This document shows, piece by piece, positions 19,489 to 34,100 of a DNA stretch of 64,000 nt. The translations under genes were made by a program, and so were the position numbers. The notes beneath the pieces are model-generated. The model was not told the DNA's origin. It was given only the letters and a program-made list of their open reading frames with translations, and did not search any database. Numbering within the stretch: the stretch's first letter is position 1; each line of letters opens with the position of its first letter. The DNA is taken from NCBI GenBank assembly GCA_002370555.1, contig AP014718.1, positions 744,001-808,000 on the forward strand, in the 5' to 3' direction. The DNA comes from Arthrobacter sp. Hiyo4. Lineage in GTDB: Bacteria > Actinomycetota > Actinomycetes > Actinomycetales > Micrococcaceae.

Positions 19489-20558
19489 ATGCTGTTTTCC
19501 CCCTTGACTCTCGGCGAGCTTGAACTGCCCAACCGCCTGGTAATGGCACCCCTGACCCGTCTCCGCTCAGGCGAGGACGGTGTTCCGGGTCCCTTGGTTG
19601 TGGAGCACTACCGGCAACGCGCATCCCTGGGGCTCATCGTCAGCGAAGGCATCTACCCGAGCCCCGCCGGACGCTCCTACCCGGGTCAGCCTGGTCTTGT
19701 CACCGCGGAGCAGATTGCCGCCTGGAAGAAGGTCACCAACGCGGTGCACGCTGAAGGCGGCCGGATCTTCGCCCAGATCATGCACGGCGGACGGGTTTCC
19801 CATGCGGACATCACGGGCGGCCACACCATCGTGGGTCCGAGCGCCGTCGCCATCGAGGGCGAGGTTCGCACCCCGACCGGCAAGCAGCCGTATCCCGTCC
19901 CGCACGCACTGACCATCGGCGAGCTGCCCGTCGTCATGCAGGAAATCGTCACCGGTTCGATCAACGCCATTGAAGCGGGATTCGACGGCGTGGAGCTGCA
20001 CTCGGCAAACGGTTACCTTCTCCACGAATTCCTTGCCCCGAACTCCAACGTCCGCGACGACAGCTACGGCGGCTCGCCGGAGAACCGGGCCCGCTTTGTG
20101 ATCGAAACGGTCAACGCCGCGGTGGCCGCGGTGGGTTCGTCCCGCGTGGGCATCCGCATCTCGCCGGAGCACGGGTCCAGGGCATCGCCGAAACGGATGC
20201 GGCCGATGTCCGTGCCACGTACGAGGTGCTGGTGGACAGCATTGCCCCGCTCAACCTCGCCTACGTCAGCATTCTGCACCACGAGCCCACGAGTGAGCTG
20301 GTCCAGGATCTCCGGGCGCGCTTCAACGGCACGTTCCTGGTGAACTCCGGCTTCGGCACCATGACCACTCGGGAGGAAGCCGCAGCCTTGGTGGCCGACG
20401 GCCATGCAGATGCGGTGGTGGTGGGGCGCCCCGCCATTGCCAACCCGGACCTCGCGCGCCGCTGGAAGGAAAGCCTTCCACTGAACGAACCGGACCCGTC
20501 AACGTTTTATGCAGACGGATCCATAGGCTACACGGACTACCCCGCGTATTCGGCTTAG
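19489..20558 (+). CDS. Old Yellow Enzyme family ene-reductase (one frameshift)
   Basis: An FMN-dependent NAD(P)H:flavin oxidoreductase of about 356 residues. Family signatures are MAPLTRLRS, the active-site segment ELHSANGYLLHEFLAPNSN with the HxxN substrate-binding pair, RDDSYGGSPENR, and VNSGF / VVVGRPAIANPDL at the phosphate-binding end. It reduces activated C=C bonds. A single indel near 20170 (RISPEH) breaks the frame; the C-terminal part resumes with YEVLVDSIAPLNLAYV. The ATG at 19489 follows GAAAGGA. A strong hairpin terminates it. Confidence 0.88.
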
Positions 20559-20589
20559 CGGTCAATGCTGGCCTCGGCCAGAGATTAAC

Positions 20590-20624
20590 GACGACGGCGG
20601 CACCCGGCTTGGGTGCCGCCGTCG
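20590..20624 (+). terminator. Hairpin terminator after the ene-reductase
   Basis: A perfect 15-bp GC-rich stem (20590-20604 and 20610-20624) with a GGCTT loop lies 31 bases after the stop. There is little T-tract, as is common for actinobacterial terminators. It may serve both strands because the next gene is convergent. Confidence 0.75.
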
Positions 20625-20778
20625 TTGGCTGCTCGGTGTGCTGTCCCGGCAGCGCGCGCCAATTAGCCATCCGACGGCTGTTTTGGCCCATCTTTCAACG
20701 TTGGGCCGCCCAGCTTCACAAACGCTGAGCGGTAAACACCAGAATACTCCAGTGAATGGATTATCTCTAGGGGAATAT

Positions 20779-21074
20779 CTAAAGGTATGCTTCCCGGCCC
20801 GTTCCTTCGCGCATCACCAGCTTGTCGTCCTCAATGGAGACGAGCAGGCTTTTGGCTTTCCGCTGACTTTGGTAATGGCTTTCAGGCCTCGGTTGGTGAC
20901 TTCCACACCCACCTGCGCCCCTTTCGCGGGCAGCTCCACGGATGTTTCGTAGGCTTCTCCCAGCAGCGGGTTGGTGGACACGCCCATATCGCGGCGGACC
21001 TCCTTGCCGTTGACCATGACGGTGATGTTGGCCTCGTCGAATCCTTCCTGAAAGACGATGAGCAGTTCACGCAT
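20779..21074 (-). CDS. Conserved hypothetical protein (one frameshift)
   Basis: About 98 residues starting MRELLIVFQEGFDEANITV, with mixed beta-strand character and no signal or membrane segment. In the given frame it would end prematurely. A one-base shift near 20863 restores a sensible C terminus with SLLVSIEDDKLVM and stops at 20779. ATG 21074 follows GGAAGAGGG. It is convergent with the ene-reductase. I do not recognise the family. Confidence 0.55.
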
Positions 21075-21212
21075 GGTGGCCCTCTTCCTCGAAGTGAATG
21101 CCTGTGACGGCATATCAACTACAGCACTTCACGGCCCGTAGCGGAATACCCCGTCTGGCTGCCCGGCCGGGCGCCGCTGGAGACCACCAGGCCCGTAGGG
21201 CAAAATGTTCAG

Positions 21213-23713
21213 GTGACCCAACTCCCGCATGTCCCGTCCGCCCCACGTCTGCCCCAACTCCGGACAGCGCCATCCACGCCCAGATCGCCGCCGAGCTTGG
21301 CGTGAAGACCTGGCAGGTCAAGGCTGCAGTGGACCTCCTCGACGGCGGGTCCACCGTTCCGTTCATCGCCCGGTACCGCAAGGAAGCCACCGGAACGCTG
21401 GATGACATCCAGCTGCGCGAGCTCGACGAGCGCCTGCGTTACCTCCGCGAACTTGAGGATCGCCGTCGTACTATCCTCGAAGCGATTGCGGCGCAGGGGC
21501 AGCTGACCCCGAGCTGCAGGCAGCGATCCTCGCCGCGGACACCAAGTCCCGGTTGGAGGACATCTACCTTCCGTTCAAGTCCAAGCGCCGCACCAAGGCC
21601 CAGATCGCCCGAGAAGCCGGGTTGGAGCCGCTCGCCGATGTGCTGCTGAAGCGGCCCGACCTGGATCCGGAACGCGAGGCTGCCAGGTACCTGAACGCCG
21701 AACACTCCATTGATGACGCGGCCGCCGCTCTCGCCGGCGCCCGTTCCATCCTCGTCGAGAGGGTTGCGCAGGATCCGGACCTCGCCGCAACCCTTCGCGA
21801 GCGGCTGTGGACGCAAGGGCGAATGGTGTCGCGGGTGAAGAAGGGCAAGGAGTCCGACGGGCAGAAGTTCGCCGATTACTTTGAGTTCGCCCAGGCGCCC
21901 ACCGGGATGCCATCTCACCGCGTGCTTGCGCTGTTGCGCGGTGAGAAGGACGGCGTCCTGGAGCTGGATCTCGCCGAGGCGGATCCGAACGACGACGACG
22001 CCCTGGCCGCCGCGCGTTCCCGTTACGAATCCGCTGTTGCCAGGTGCCTCGGGGTCGCCGACCGCGGCCGTCCCGCCGATTCGTGGCTGATCCAGACCGC
22101 GCAGCTTGCCTGGCGCTCGCGCGTGCTGGCCCGGCTGACTGCAGACATCCGCGGACGGCTGTTCACCGACGCAGAGGACGAAGCTGTCCGGGTGTTCGCC
22201 GCCAACCTCCGCGACGTGCTCCTGGCCGCACCCGCCGGAAACCGCGCCACTCTTGGGCTGGACCCGGGACTGCGGACTGGCGTGAAAGTTGCCGTTGTGG
22301 ACGGCACTGGCAAAGTGGTTGCAACCGACACCGTGTACCCGCACGCGCCTGCCCGGAAGTGGGACGAGGCCCTCGCAACGTTGGTGCGGCTGGCCCGGAA
22401 GCACAACGTGGAGCTTGTGGCCATCGGCAACGGAACAGCGTCCCGGGAGACGGACAAGCTTGCCGCGGAACTGATCAAGCTGCTGCCGGCCGCGGAGACG
22501 AAACCGCAGAAACTGGTGGTTTCCGAGGCCGGGGCATCGGTGTATTCCGCGTCGGCGCTGGCCTCGGCGGAGCTGCCGGGCATGGATGTGTCCCTGCGCG
22601 GAGCGGTTTCCATTGCACGGCGGCTTCAGGATCCGCTGGCGGAATTGGTGAAGATCGATCCCAAGTCCATCGGCGTGGGGCAGTATCAGCATGACGTCAC
22701 GGCGTCGAAGCTGGACCGCAGCCTGGACGCGGTGGTCGAGGACTGCGTGAATGCGGTTGGCGTTGACGTGAACACTGCTTCGCCCGCGCTGCTGAGCCGC
22801 GTGGCAGGCGTCGGACCCTTGCTGAGCGAAAACATTGTGTCCTACCGGAACGAACACGGGCCGTTTGCCAAGCGCAGCGAGCTCAAGAAAGTGCCCCGCC
22901 TGGGTGCGAAGGCGTTTGAGCAGTGCGCCGGCTTCCTCCGGATCACCGGCGGATCAGAGCCGCTGGACGCGTCGAGCGTGCACCCCGAGGCGTATCCGAT
23001 TGCCCGGAAAATCCTGCTGGCCGCGGGCTCGGCGCCGGCGTCGTCACTTGATCCGCGCACTTTCGTCGACGGCAACTTTGGTTTGCCCACGGTCCAGGAC
23101 ATCCTGGCGGAGTTGGACAAACCAGGCCGCGATCCCCGGCCCGCTTTTGCCGCGGCGACGTTCCAAGAAGGCATCGAGAAGATCTCCGACCTCAAGCCCG
23201 GCATGGTGCTTGAGGGGACCGTCACCAATGTGGCAGCGTTCGGCGCATTTGTGGACGTGGGAGTGCACCAGGACGGCTTGGTTCATGTGTCGGCGCTGGC
23301 CAACCGCTTTGTCTCCGATCCCCGCGAGGTGGTGAAGTCCGGGCAGGTTGTCCGCGTGAAGGTTCTGGAAGCCGATCCGGAGCGGAAACGGATTTCGCTC
23401 ACGCTCAGGCTCGACGACGAACCGTCGCCTTCGGGTGGGCGGGCGCAGGATCTGCGTTCGGAAGGGGTCGGCCTGAAAGCGGTCGGCCAGCTGGGGACGC
23501 CCTGCCGGGGGCCGTCCGGGAGCTGCACGCCGAGACTCCGGTGGGCGCGACTCCGGTAGGCAGCCCGGACGCGGGGCCTCGAGCCCCGGCGACAACGCAT
23601 CGACTTCGAAGCCCGATCCGAAGTCGTCCGCTGGCCGGCCGCAGGTACTGAATCCGGCGCCTGTAAACACCGCCATGGCAGAGGCGCTCCGTAAGGCTGG
23701 CCTCGGCAAATAG
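21213..23713 (+). CDS. tex: Tex-family transcription accessory / RNA-binding protein (frameshifted)
   Basis: The order of domains is that of Tex: N-terminal helical region ([16 protein letters not shown]), YqgF/RNase H-like domain ([17 protein letters not shown]), helix-hairpin-helix motifs ([20 protein letters not shown] and [14 protein letters not shown]), and a C-terminal S1 RNA-binding domain ([24 protein letters not shown]). Indels lie near 21505 and again in the tail after about 23440. The true C terminus [16 protein letters not shown] is readable up to 23713. The start is unclear: GTG 21213 is plausible but out of frame with the conserved part. It probably binds nucleic acid and RNA polymerase. 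Confidence 0.85.
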
Positions 23714-23825
23714 ACACGTGCTGACTGGGACCCACTCGGAGTAGCTCGCTCAGTCAGCGGCCATGTTGGCCGATGGGAGGTCGTCGTCAGGCAACGGCTG
23801 GCGCATAGCGAGGCCGCGGTCCAGC

Positions 23826-25339
23826 TCACGGCGTTCGGACTGGACTCGGTCCGGGGATCGCTGGCTCCGGATGTTCGGCCATATTGCTGGCCATATGTTC
23901 GGCCATTCCCTGGAGGTGGTCTGGCAAATTCGGTGGTTCCCAGTCGGGGTGTTCGCTTTGGTAGTGGCGTCCGGTGGGTGATGTCCAGCCGGGTGGTTCG
24001 TTTTTGGTTGCGGTGGTGGGTTTCCAGGCCGTGGTGTGGCGGAGCCGGTGGTGCTTGTGGCAGGGCTGGCCGAGGTTGCTGATCCCGGTGGATCCTCCTT
24101 TGGCCCAGGCCAGGAGGTGGTCTGCTTCGTTGTCGAGGGAATGGTTGCCGCAGCCGGGGAACGGGCATTTTCCGTCGCGAAGTCTGAGCCATTGGCGTTG
24201 GGCTTTCGTCACCCGGTAGCTGGTCCGCCCGATCTCCAGGGGTGCACCGTCCCGCGGGTCTACAAGCACACGGTGGAAGGACTCGGCGCCGTCGGCGATG
24301 AGTTGCCGGGCCATGGACGGCGGGATCGGCCCGTATCCGTCCAGCATGGCTGGCTCGTCGGTGCGGCCCAGCAGCGCCATCACAGGGACCGTGACGAGGA
24401 CCTGTGCCCGCGGCGACGGGACACCGTCGCCCACTGCCAGGCCCGTTTCGCCGATACTGCCCGTTTCGCCCTTGCCGCAGGACATGCCCGTCATGCCACC
24501 GGTTCCGGCGCCGGCGATGTTGTTGCCCAGGAGCCAGGTGGCGACGGTGTCTGCGCGGATCTGGCTGAGGTTCCGGTCCTCATGAGGCCCCTGCAACGCC
24601 CTGGCCGCAGCGGTGGCCCGGTTCCAGATCCCGGCGGCCTGATCGGCGGGCAGGTAGGCGGAGAGCCAGGCCATGCCGTCGCGGTCCGGGGCATATTCCA
24701 GGCGTCGGTCGGCTGCGCTCTTGATGTGGCGTTTTTCGATGCTGACCGGGTGATGCCGCTCCCGCCAGGTGCGGGCCTTGTGCCGGAACCTTCCGGGGAT
24801 GAGCCCACCGGCGAAGCCACGTGCCGCATTCACCGCGTGAGGGTCCAGGAAATGCGCCTCCAACGCCGCAGCGGCCGGACGGTCAAGGTTCACGGTTTCA
24901 TCGACCATGACCCTCGCGTGCTGCCAGGAAATCGTCCCGGCCTGCAGCGCGGACAAGGTCAGGGGCAGCCTGGTGGTGAGTTGGTGGGCCTCGGCCAACA
25001 GCGCCCGGCGGACCGTTCGCTCACTGTCAGCACACATGCCACCTCCGCGACTACGGCCATCTCCTGCCCGGTGTTGTCCTCGGGTGACGTGGCCGGACCC
25101 TCCAGGGCTTGGGCAGCGTCGTCATAGTCGGCGACGGCCTGGACTTTCAGGGCCGCCAGCCTCGACTCCCCGCGGGCCACGGCAGCCAGCGTCCGCAGGG
25201 CGAGCTCGGACCTCCGATGCAGCGGGTCAGCACACTTGCCCGGGGCTTCGACAGCCTCACGGATCACAACCGCAAGCTCAGCGAAGGACACAGAAAGGGC
25301 CTCCACCGTCGCCACAGCTGCTCTGCTATCCATACCCAC
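23826..25339 (-). CDS. DUF222 / HNH endonuclease domain protein (one frameshift)
   Basis: About 500 residues in the reverse direction. The N-terminal DUF222 domain (MGMDSRAAVATVEAL... and the region LPLTLSALQAGTISWQHARV) is followed by a C-terminal HNH nuclease motif: C in GKCPFPGCGN, D-H in NEADHLLAW, and H in CHKHHRLRH. An indel near 25030 separates the first 100 residues from the rest. These proteins occur in many copies in actinobacterial genomes and behave like selfish or accessory elements. Nuclease activity is inferred from the intact HNH residues. Confidence 0.85.
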
Positions 25340-25440
25340 ATCATCCCCGGAGGGTCTGACAATAACGGCGAAGCTGAAGGGCTATGTGCATAACTCCGCG
25401 AAGCAACGATCGGTGCCGCCAATCGCGCCGTGGAAATTCA

Positions 25441-25502
25441 GGGCCTCAAATGTCCGTTCGCGCTGGCGCGCCAACGTTGTGGGCCTACGTGTCCGTTCGC
25501 GC
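25441..25502. repeat. Two direct copies of a REP half-element
   Basis: GGGCCT, 3-4 variable bases, then TGTCCGTTCGCGC occurs at 25441-25463 and again at 25481-25502. The same unit forms both arms of the inverted repeat at 5114-5179. A weaker third copy may lie at 25520-25543. It occupies the 210-base gap between two gene ends; no other feature was seen in that gap. Confidence 0.65.
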
Positions 25503-25550
25503 GGGTCGTCGGTGACGGTGGCCCTCAAGGATCCCTTCGCGCCCAGGCGG

Positions 25551-26411
25551 TTACGGGTGGCGGACTCCGGTACGCGCCAGAACTGCCCGGTACCCTTCCT
25601 GGAACGTCGGGTAGGTGAACTCAAGCCCGGTCCCCCGGAGCAGCGTATTGCTGCAGCGTTTGTTGCCACCACGGGCCTCGCCGGCCGGTCCGACGGGCGG
25701 TTCCGGATACCCCATTTCCAAGGCCAGGAACCGCAGTACATCCCCAAGTTCAGCGGGAGAGTTGTCCACACCGACATATACCGGCGCAGGCATAGCTTCC
25801 ATGGTGGCCAACCGGACGATCGCCGCAGCGGCGTCGTCCCGGTGGATCCGGTTGGTAAAGCGTGGTTCGTCGGGAACCACGGCAGTCCCGCTGCGGACTT
25901 GGTCAATCAGCCGAGTCCGGCCCGGACCGTAGATCCCGCCCAGCCGCAGCGCAACAGGCGAGGTGCCAGTGCCGCGCAGCCGCGAAACCAGGAGTTCCTC
26001 CGCCTCGAGGAGAATGCGTCCCGAGAAACCGCCAGGTGCCGCCGTCGTACTCTCATCGACCCAGCCACCGCCTGCGTCGCCGTAGACAGCGGTGGAGGAC
26101 ACGAAAAGCACGCGCCGCGGTGTCACGCCGTCGCGCTCCAGGGCGTCCAGGACATGCACCAGCCCGTCCACATAGGCAGCACGGTAGGCCGCTTCCGTGG
26201 GTGAGTCAGCCGCCACCGCCACGACGACGGCGGTGGTGTCCGCCGGGACGCCGGGCAGGTCCGTGGAGCCCAGGTCCGCCGCCACACCTTCAATCGCAGA
26301 GGGCAGTTTCTCGGGGGAGCGCCGCCAGCCCACCACCCGAAGCCCTGCCGCGGCAAAGCGCAGGCCCGCTTCGGTGCCCAGATCGCCGCAGCCGGCCAGG
26401 AGGATGGTCAC
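25551..26411 (-). CDS. NAD(P)-dependent epimerase/dehydratase-like protein (extended SDR, YeeZ-like)
   Basis: A Rossmann fold starts at the second codon: VTILLAGCGDLGTEAG with the dinucleotide-binding GxGxxG variant. It continues with VLFVSSTAVYGD (Ser and Tyr of the SDR catalytic set), LGGIYGPGR and a substrate domain. About 286 residues. In the raw sequence this frame continues from the upstream MSMEG_6728-type protein without a stop. GTG 26411 is nevertheless a sensible start, and a TGA in the neighbouring frame lies at 26416-26418, 4 bases before it. I therefore treat it as a separate gene with some doubt. Confidence 0.7.
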   Translation of the reverse strand: MTILLAGCGDLGTEAGLRFAAAGLRVVGWRRSPEKLPSAIEGVAADLGSTDLPGVPADTTAVVVAVAADSPTEAAYRAAYVDGLVHVLDALERDGVTPRRVLFVSSTAVYGDAGGGWVDESTTAAPGGFSGRILLEAEELLVSRLRGTGTSPVALRLGGIYGPGRTRLIDQVRSGTAVVPDEPRFTNRIHRDDAAAAIVRLATMEAMPAPVYVGVDNSPAELGDVLRFLALEMGYPEPPVGPAGEARGGNKRCSNTLLRGTGLEFTYPTFQEGYRAVLARTGVRHP

Positions 26412-26415
26412 GGAC

Positions 26416-27329
26416 TCAGGGAGCGGGAACCGGGAAGAACACCCGGGGTCCTGCAGGAGTGCAGGGTAATCGAACGCGGACCGGTCGATCACCTCGGTGA
26501 CGGTAAAGGTGCGGCCGAACCGTCCGTCGTCGAGCGTGATGGGACGGCCCAGCACATGCCCGACGGCGAACTTCTTGCCGTCCTCAAAAGAAACCGCGAC
26601 GGCGGTCTTGCCGGGGAGGGTGGCGAACGCTTCCTCCTGCGCCAGGCGCTTCCGCGTGGGCTTCTTCACGAGCTGCTTGCGCGGCAGCTTGCGCGGCTGC
26701 TTGGACGGACGGCGGGAGCCGTCGTCGACGTACACGGGGGAGTAGCCGTCCTCGGGAGCACCGGGTGCAACAGCGCCGCTGCGACGGATTGGCGGCAGAG
26801 CCACGGTATCCAGCGTCTGCGGATCGATTTCGGTGTGCGGGTCGCGGAGGATCCAGAGGATGTCTCCTTCGGGTTCTGCCGGATAGAACTCGTGCTTGGG
26901 CTCAGGCCAAATGAAGTCCAGGTCCAGGTCGGCGTCCGGGAACACCGTCTTGTAGAACTTCGGTTCCTTGCGGAGCAGCTTTGCCCGGTGGCTCAGGTGG
27001 AAATCAGGGTTTCCGAGCCACTCCGGTAGCGGGATCTTGGCCGCGTAGTCCGGGTGGGCTGCCTGGGGCGCGAACTCGGTGATGTTGGCGCGCGTGTTGT
27101 CTGCATGGCCACGGTTGGTCCATTCGTCCACCATCGCCAGGCCGTACATGGTCAGCGCCGGAACGTGGCCCATCCACATGCGGACGGCGGGGTGGTCCAG
27201 CCAGCCGTACTCGGGAATCACCAGCGCCCGGAGGGTTTGCAGCGCCTCGACACGCTGCTTGCCAAGCCTGGCGGTGTCCAGTGCTGCGGCGCTCTGCCGG
27301 AAATCGGGATACGGAAGGAAGGTTTGCAT
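26416..27329 (-). CDS. MSMEG_6728-family protein
   Basis: It begins MQTFLPYPDFRQSA and continues with LDTARLGKQRVEALQTLRAL and HPAVRMWMGH, the conserved core of the MSMEG_6728 family (related to small DNA-glycosylase-like domains), then FHLSHRAKLLRKEP. A lysine/arginine-rich linker (about residues 215-245) leads to a small C-terminal domain with VGHVLGRPITLDDGRFG. ATG 27329 follows GGAAGG. The raw frame fuses it to the epimerase. An indel in a C-run near 26420 could hide the real stop. Biochemical function is unproven. Confidence 0.65.
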
Positions 27330-27518
27330 CCCTTCAGTCTGACGGCATGCGGCGGATGTGCCAATTGCAGTGCCCGGCGCCACATGAACGGGATCCGGCG
27401 GCAGCGCCCCCTGAGCGCGACGGAGCAGCGGAATAGTTCACATAGTGGACCGATACATACAATGGGTGCCGCTACCCACTAAGATCACCGAAACGCCCCA
27501 CCGTCCCGGAAGCCCCTC

Positions 27519-27968
27519 ATGACAATTTCACCTGAAGTGACCGCCGGTTCAACGCAGCCGTTTGTGCCCAAGTTCGGGCAGATGCTGGATCCGGAGGCCA
27601 AGGGCATCCTGGTCCTTGATGAATTTACCCTTGACCCGGCCGCGGCACGCGACGAGCAGCACGGCTTTCGTGCGGCCATGGCCTCAGTGGCCCTGACCCT
27701 TCGCCGGATCGTCGCGCTGCGGATCGTGATCGCGCTCGTGGCCATCGGCAACCTGCCCCTGTTCCTGATGTCCAGCGGCTGGTGGATCTACGCTGTCTCC
27801 CTCGCGTTGGTGATCGGTGTGCACCTCGCCGTCTCCTGGCTCAACAAGCACGAGCCCAAAGTGCGCCAGCGCCAGATGCTGGAACTGCACATGCACCGCG
27901 AGAAGAGCGCCAACTACCGCAAGGTCCGCGACGCCGTTAAGTACATGATCGACACCCCAGCCGCATGA
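27519..27968 (+). CDS. Hypothetical membrane protein, two helices
   Basis: A 149-residue protein. An N-terminal soluble part of about 65 residues precedes two hydrophobic helices (residues 68-88 and 90-110) and a charged, histidine-containing C-terminal tail (NKHEPKVRQRQ). No catalytic motif was seen. Its stop overlaps the start of the next small gene by ATGA, implying coupled translation. I do not recognise the family. Confidence 0.65.
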   Translation: MTISPEVTAGSTQPFVPKFGQMLDPEAKGILVLDEFTLDPAAARDEQHGFRAAMASVALTLRRIVALRIVIALVAIGNLPLFLMSSGWWIYAVSLALVIGVHLAVSWLNKHEPKVRQRQMLELHMHREKSANYRKVRDAVKYMIDTPAA

Positions 27969-28120
27969 ACGAGCACCTCTACCTTGAACTGCTGGCGGCC
28001 AAGCGTGTGGCACTGAACCTCGCCCACGGCACAGTGGCCCTGCTGGACACCAGCGACGACGCCGCGTGGAAGGTCCGCATCATCCGCGAGATTCCCGCCG
28101 TGGCCAAGGCGGCAGCCTAA
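27965..28120 (+). CDS. Small hypothetical protein, 51 residues
   Basis: Starts MNEHLYLELLAAKRVALNL and ends VAKAA; predicted helical and soluble. The ATGA overlap with the upstream gene and the terminator 20 bases after the stop support a real gene. Function unknown. Confidence 0.6.
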   Translation: MNEHLYLELLAAKRVALNLAHGTVALLDTSDDAAWKVRIIREIPAVAKAAA

Positions 28121-28140
28121 CCACGAACAACTCAAAACGG

Positions 28141-28181
28141 ACGACGCCGGAGCTCCCCAGCGAGGGGATCTCCGGCGTCGT
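28141..28181. terminator. Hairpin terminator between convergent genes
   Basis: A perfect 12-bp stem, ACGACGCCGGAG (28141-28152) with CTCCGGCGTCGT (28170-28181), is extended by an inner CCCC/GGGG pairing and followed by TGTT. It sits between the small gene ending at 28120 and the rpf gene ending at 28273, so it probably works in both directions. Confidence 0.75.
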
Positions 28182-28272
28182 TGTTCCCGGGGTTGTTGCT
28201 GCCGGGTTTTTGTTGTTTCCGTGGGCCGTCGTCCTTGGGGAAAGGGGCGGTTCCCGCGGAAAGTGTTGAAGC

Positions 28273-29116
<844 letters not shown>

Positions 29117-29136
29117 ACCGAGATCATTTCTGGTGA

Positions 29137-32923
<3,787 letters not shown>

Positions 32924-33162
32924 CTCCGCTCGTTCCCACTCGCTACACTTGTGCCCGAGCGCGTCCGGGAAGTGTCCGGCGATACCCGGAATGTGCGCTC
33001 CAGGGTTGAGTAAACAGCCCCTAGCCGAGACTCCTGCCTCACTTGTGCTGTAATCCGCGTCATAGTCGGTCATGACACGCAGAGTTAACCTATTCAAGTC
33101 GCGCGATTTAACAGGGTCTTGGCAGGATGCCTAGTGACAGATCGCATTACTCAAGGGGAATC

Positions 33163-34062
33163 ATGGCCAAGTCCATCGCAGATAACACCGACCTCCGACT
33201 CAAGACCGTGCTGCACGTCCTGACGGAAGGCGTCTGGTCCGGCGGTTCACTCAATGCCGGCGAGGTTCTGGCGGAAGCAACCGCGCGCGTGCCGTTCAGT
33301 GATCACGAGGCCACGCTGCTCAGCGGTGGCATTCCGCGTGGACACAAGACGCTCACGTCCGCTACGGCCAAGCTGGTCAAGGCCGGCTGGCTGGTCAAGG
33401 GCCGTTCCGGCTGGACCATCACCGATGACGGCATGCGCGCCACGGTCGCGTTCCCTGATGCGGATTCCTTCGCCACAGCGCTCGACGCCGGCACCCCGGT
33501 TCCTGCCGACGTCGCCATTCCGCCGGCACCCGCGCCGGCAGCGGCAGTCAAGGCGGCTCCCGCCAAGAAGGCCCCGGCAAAGCGGACGCCCGCTAAGAAG
33601 GCCGCCGACGCCGTCGGGAAGGCCGCGAAGGCAATCGAAGACGCCATTGAGGACGCCGTGGAGCCCGTGGTCAAGGCGGTCCGCTCGCGCAAGGCAGCGC
33701 CCAAAACCAAAGCTAAGGCTGCGACCAAGGTAACGGTAGAAGCGCCTGCTGTGGAGACATTCCCGCAACCCGAGGCAGTTGCGGTTGCCGGCGACTTCAA
33801 CACCATCCTGGGCGCGCCGGAGAACTGGGCCCCGCAGTATGACGAGGCCCAGCTGACGCTCGATGCCCTGGACCAGCTGTGGAAGATCAGTGCCGACCTG
33901 CCCGCCGGCTCATACACCTTCAAGATCGCCCTGAACCGTTCATGGGACGAGAACTACGGCGCGTTCGGCACGTTTGATGGCCCCAACCACGAACTGCACC
34001 ACGACGGCGGCACGGTCACCATCCGCTACGACCACCGCACCCGGGACGTCACCATCAACTGA
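33163..34062 (+). CDS. Winged-helix / Lys-Ala-rich linker / X25-like carbohydrate-binding fusion
   Basis: A 299-residue protein in three parts. Residues 1-110 look like a winged helix (LRLKTVLHVLTEGVWSGG ... LVKAGWLVKGRSGWTITDDG). Residues 120-200 are a histone-H1-like stretch of repeated AAPAKKAPAKR-type units, strongly basic. Residues 205-299 form a pullulanase X25-like beta domain (AVAVAGDFNTILGAPENWAP, SYTFKIALNRSWDENYGAFG). There is no signal peptide, so it should be cytoplasmic. ATG 33163 follows AAGGGGA. The combination suggests a DNA- or nucleoid-bound protein with a sugar-polymer-binding tail; this is inference. Confidence 0.8.
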   Translation: MAKSIADNTDLRLKTVLHVLTEGVWSGGSLNAGEVLAEATARVPFSDHEATLLSGGIPRGHKTLTSATAKLVKAGWLVKGRSGWTITDDGMRATVAFPDADSFATALDAGTPVPADVAIPPAPAPAAAVKAAPAKKAPAKRTPAKKAADAVGKAAKAIEDAIEDAVEPVVKAVRSRKAAPKTKAKAATKVTVEAPAVETFPQPEAVAVAGDFNTILGAPENWAPQYDEAQLTLDALDQLWKISADLPAGSYTFKIALNRSWDENYGAFGTFDGPNHELHHDGGTVTIRYDHRTRDVTIN

Positions 34063-34100
34063 CTCTCGTGGGTGTCCTCCACGGAGTTCTAATATGGGGC

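Noticed and set aside
21439..22857. 472-codon reverse frame opposite tex, and the long forward frames opposite the RecB-like gene (39086-40765) and TerC (40843-42021)
   Set aside because: Composition and the conserved genes on the other strand mark these as shadows.
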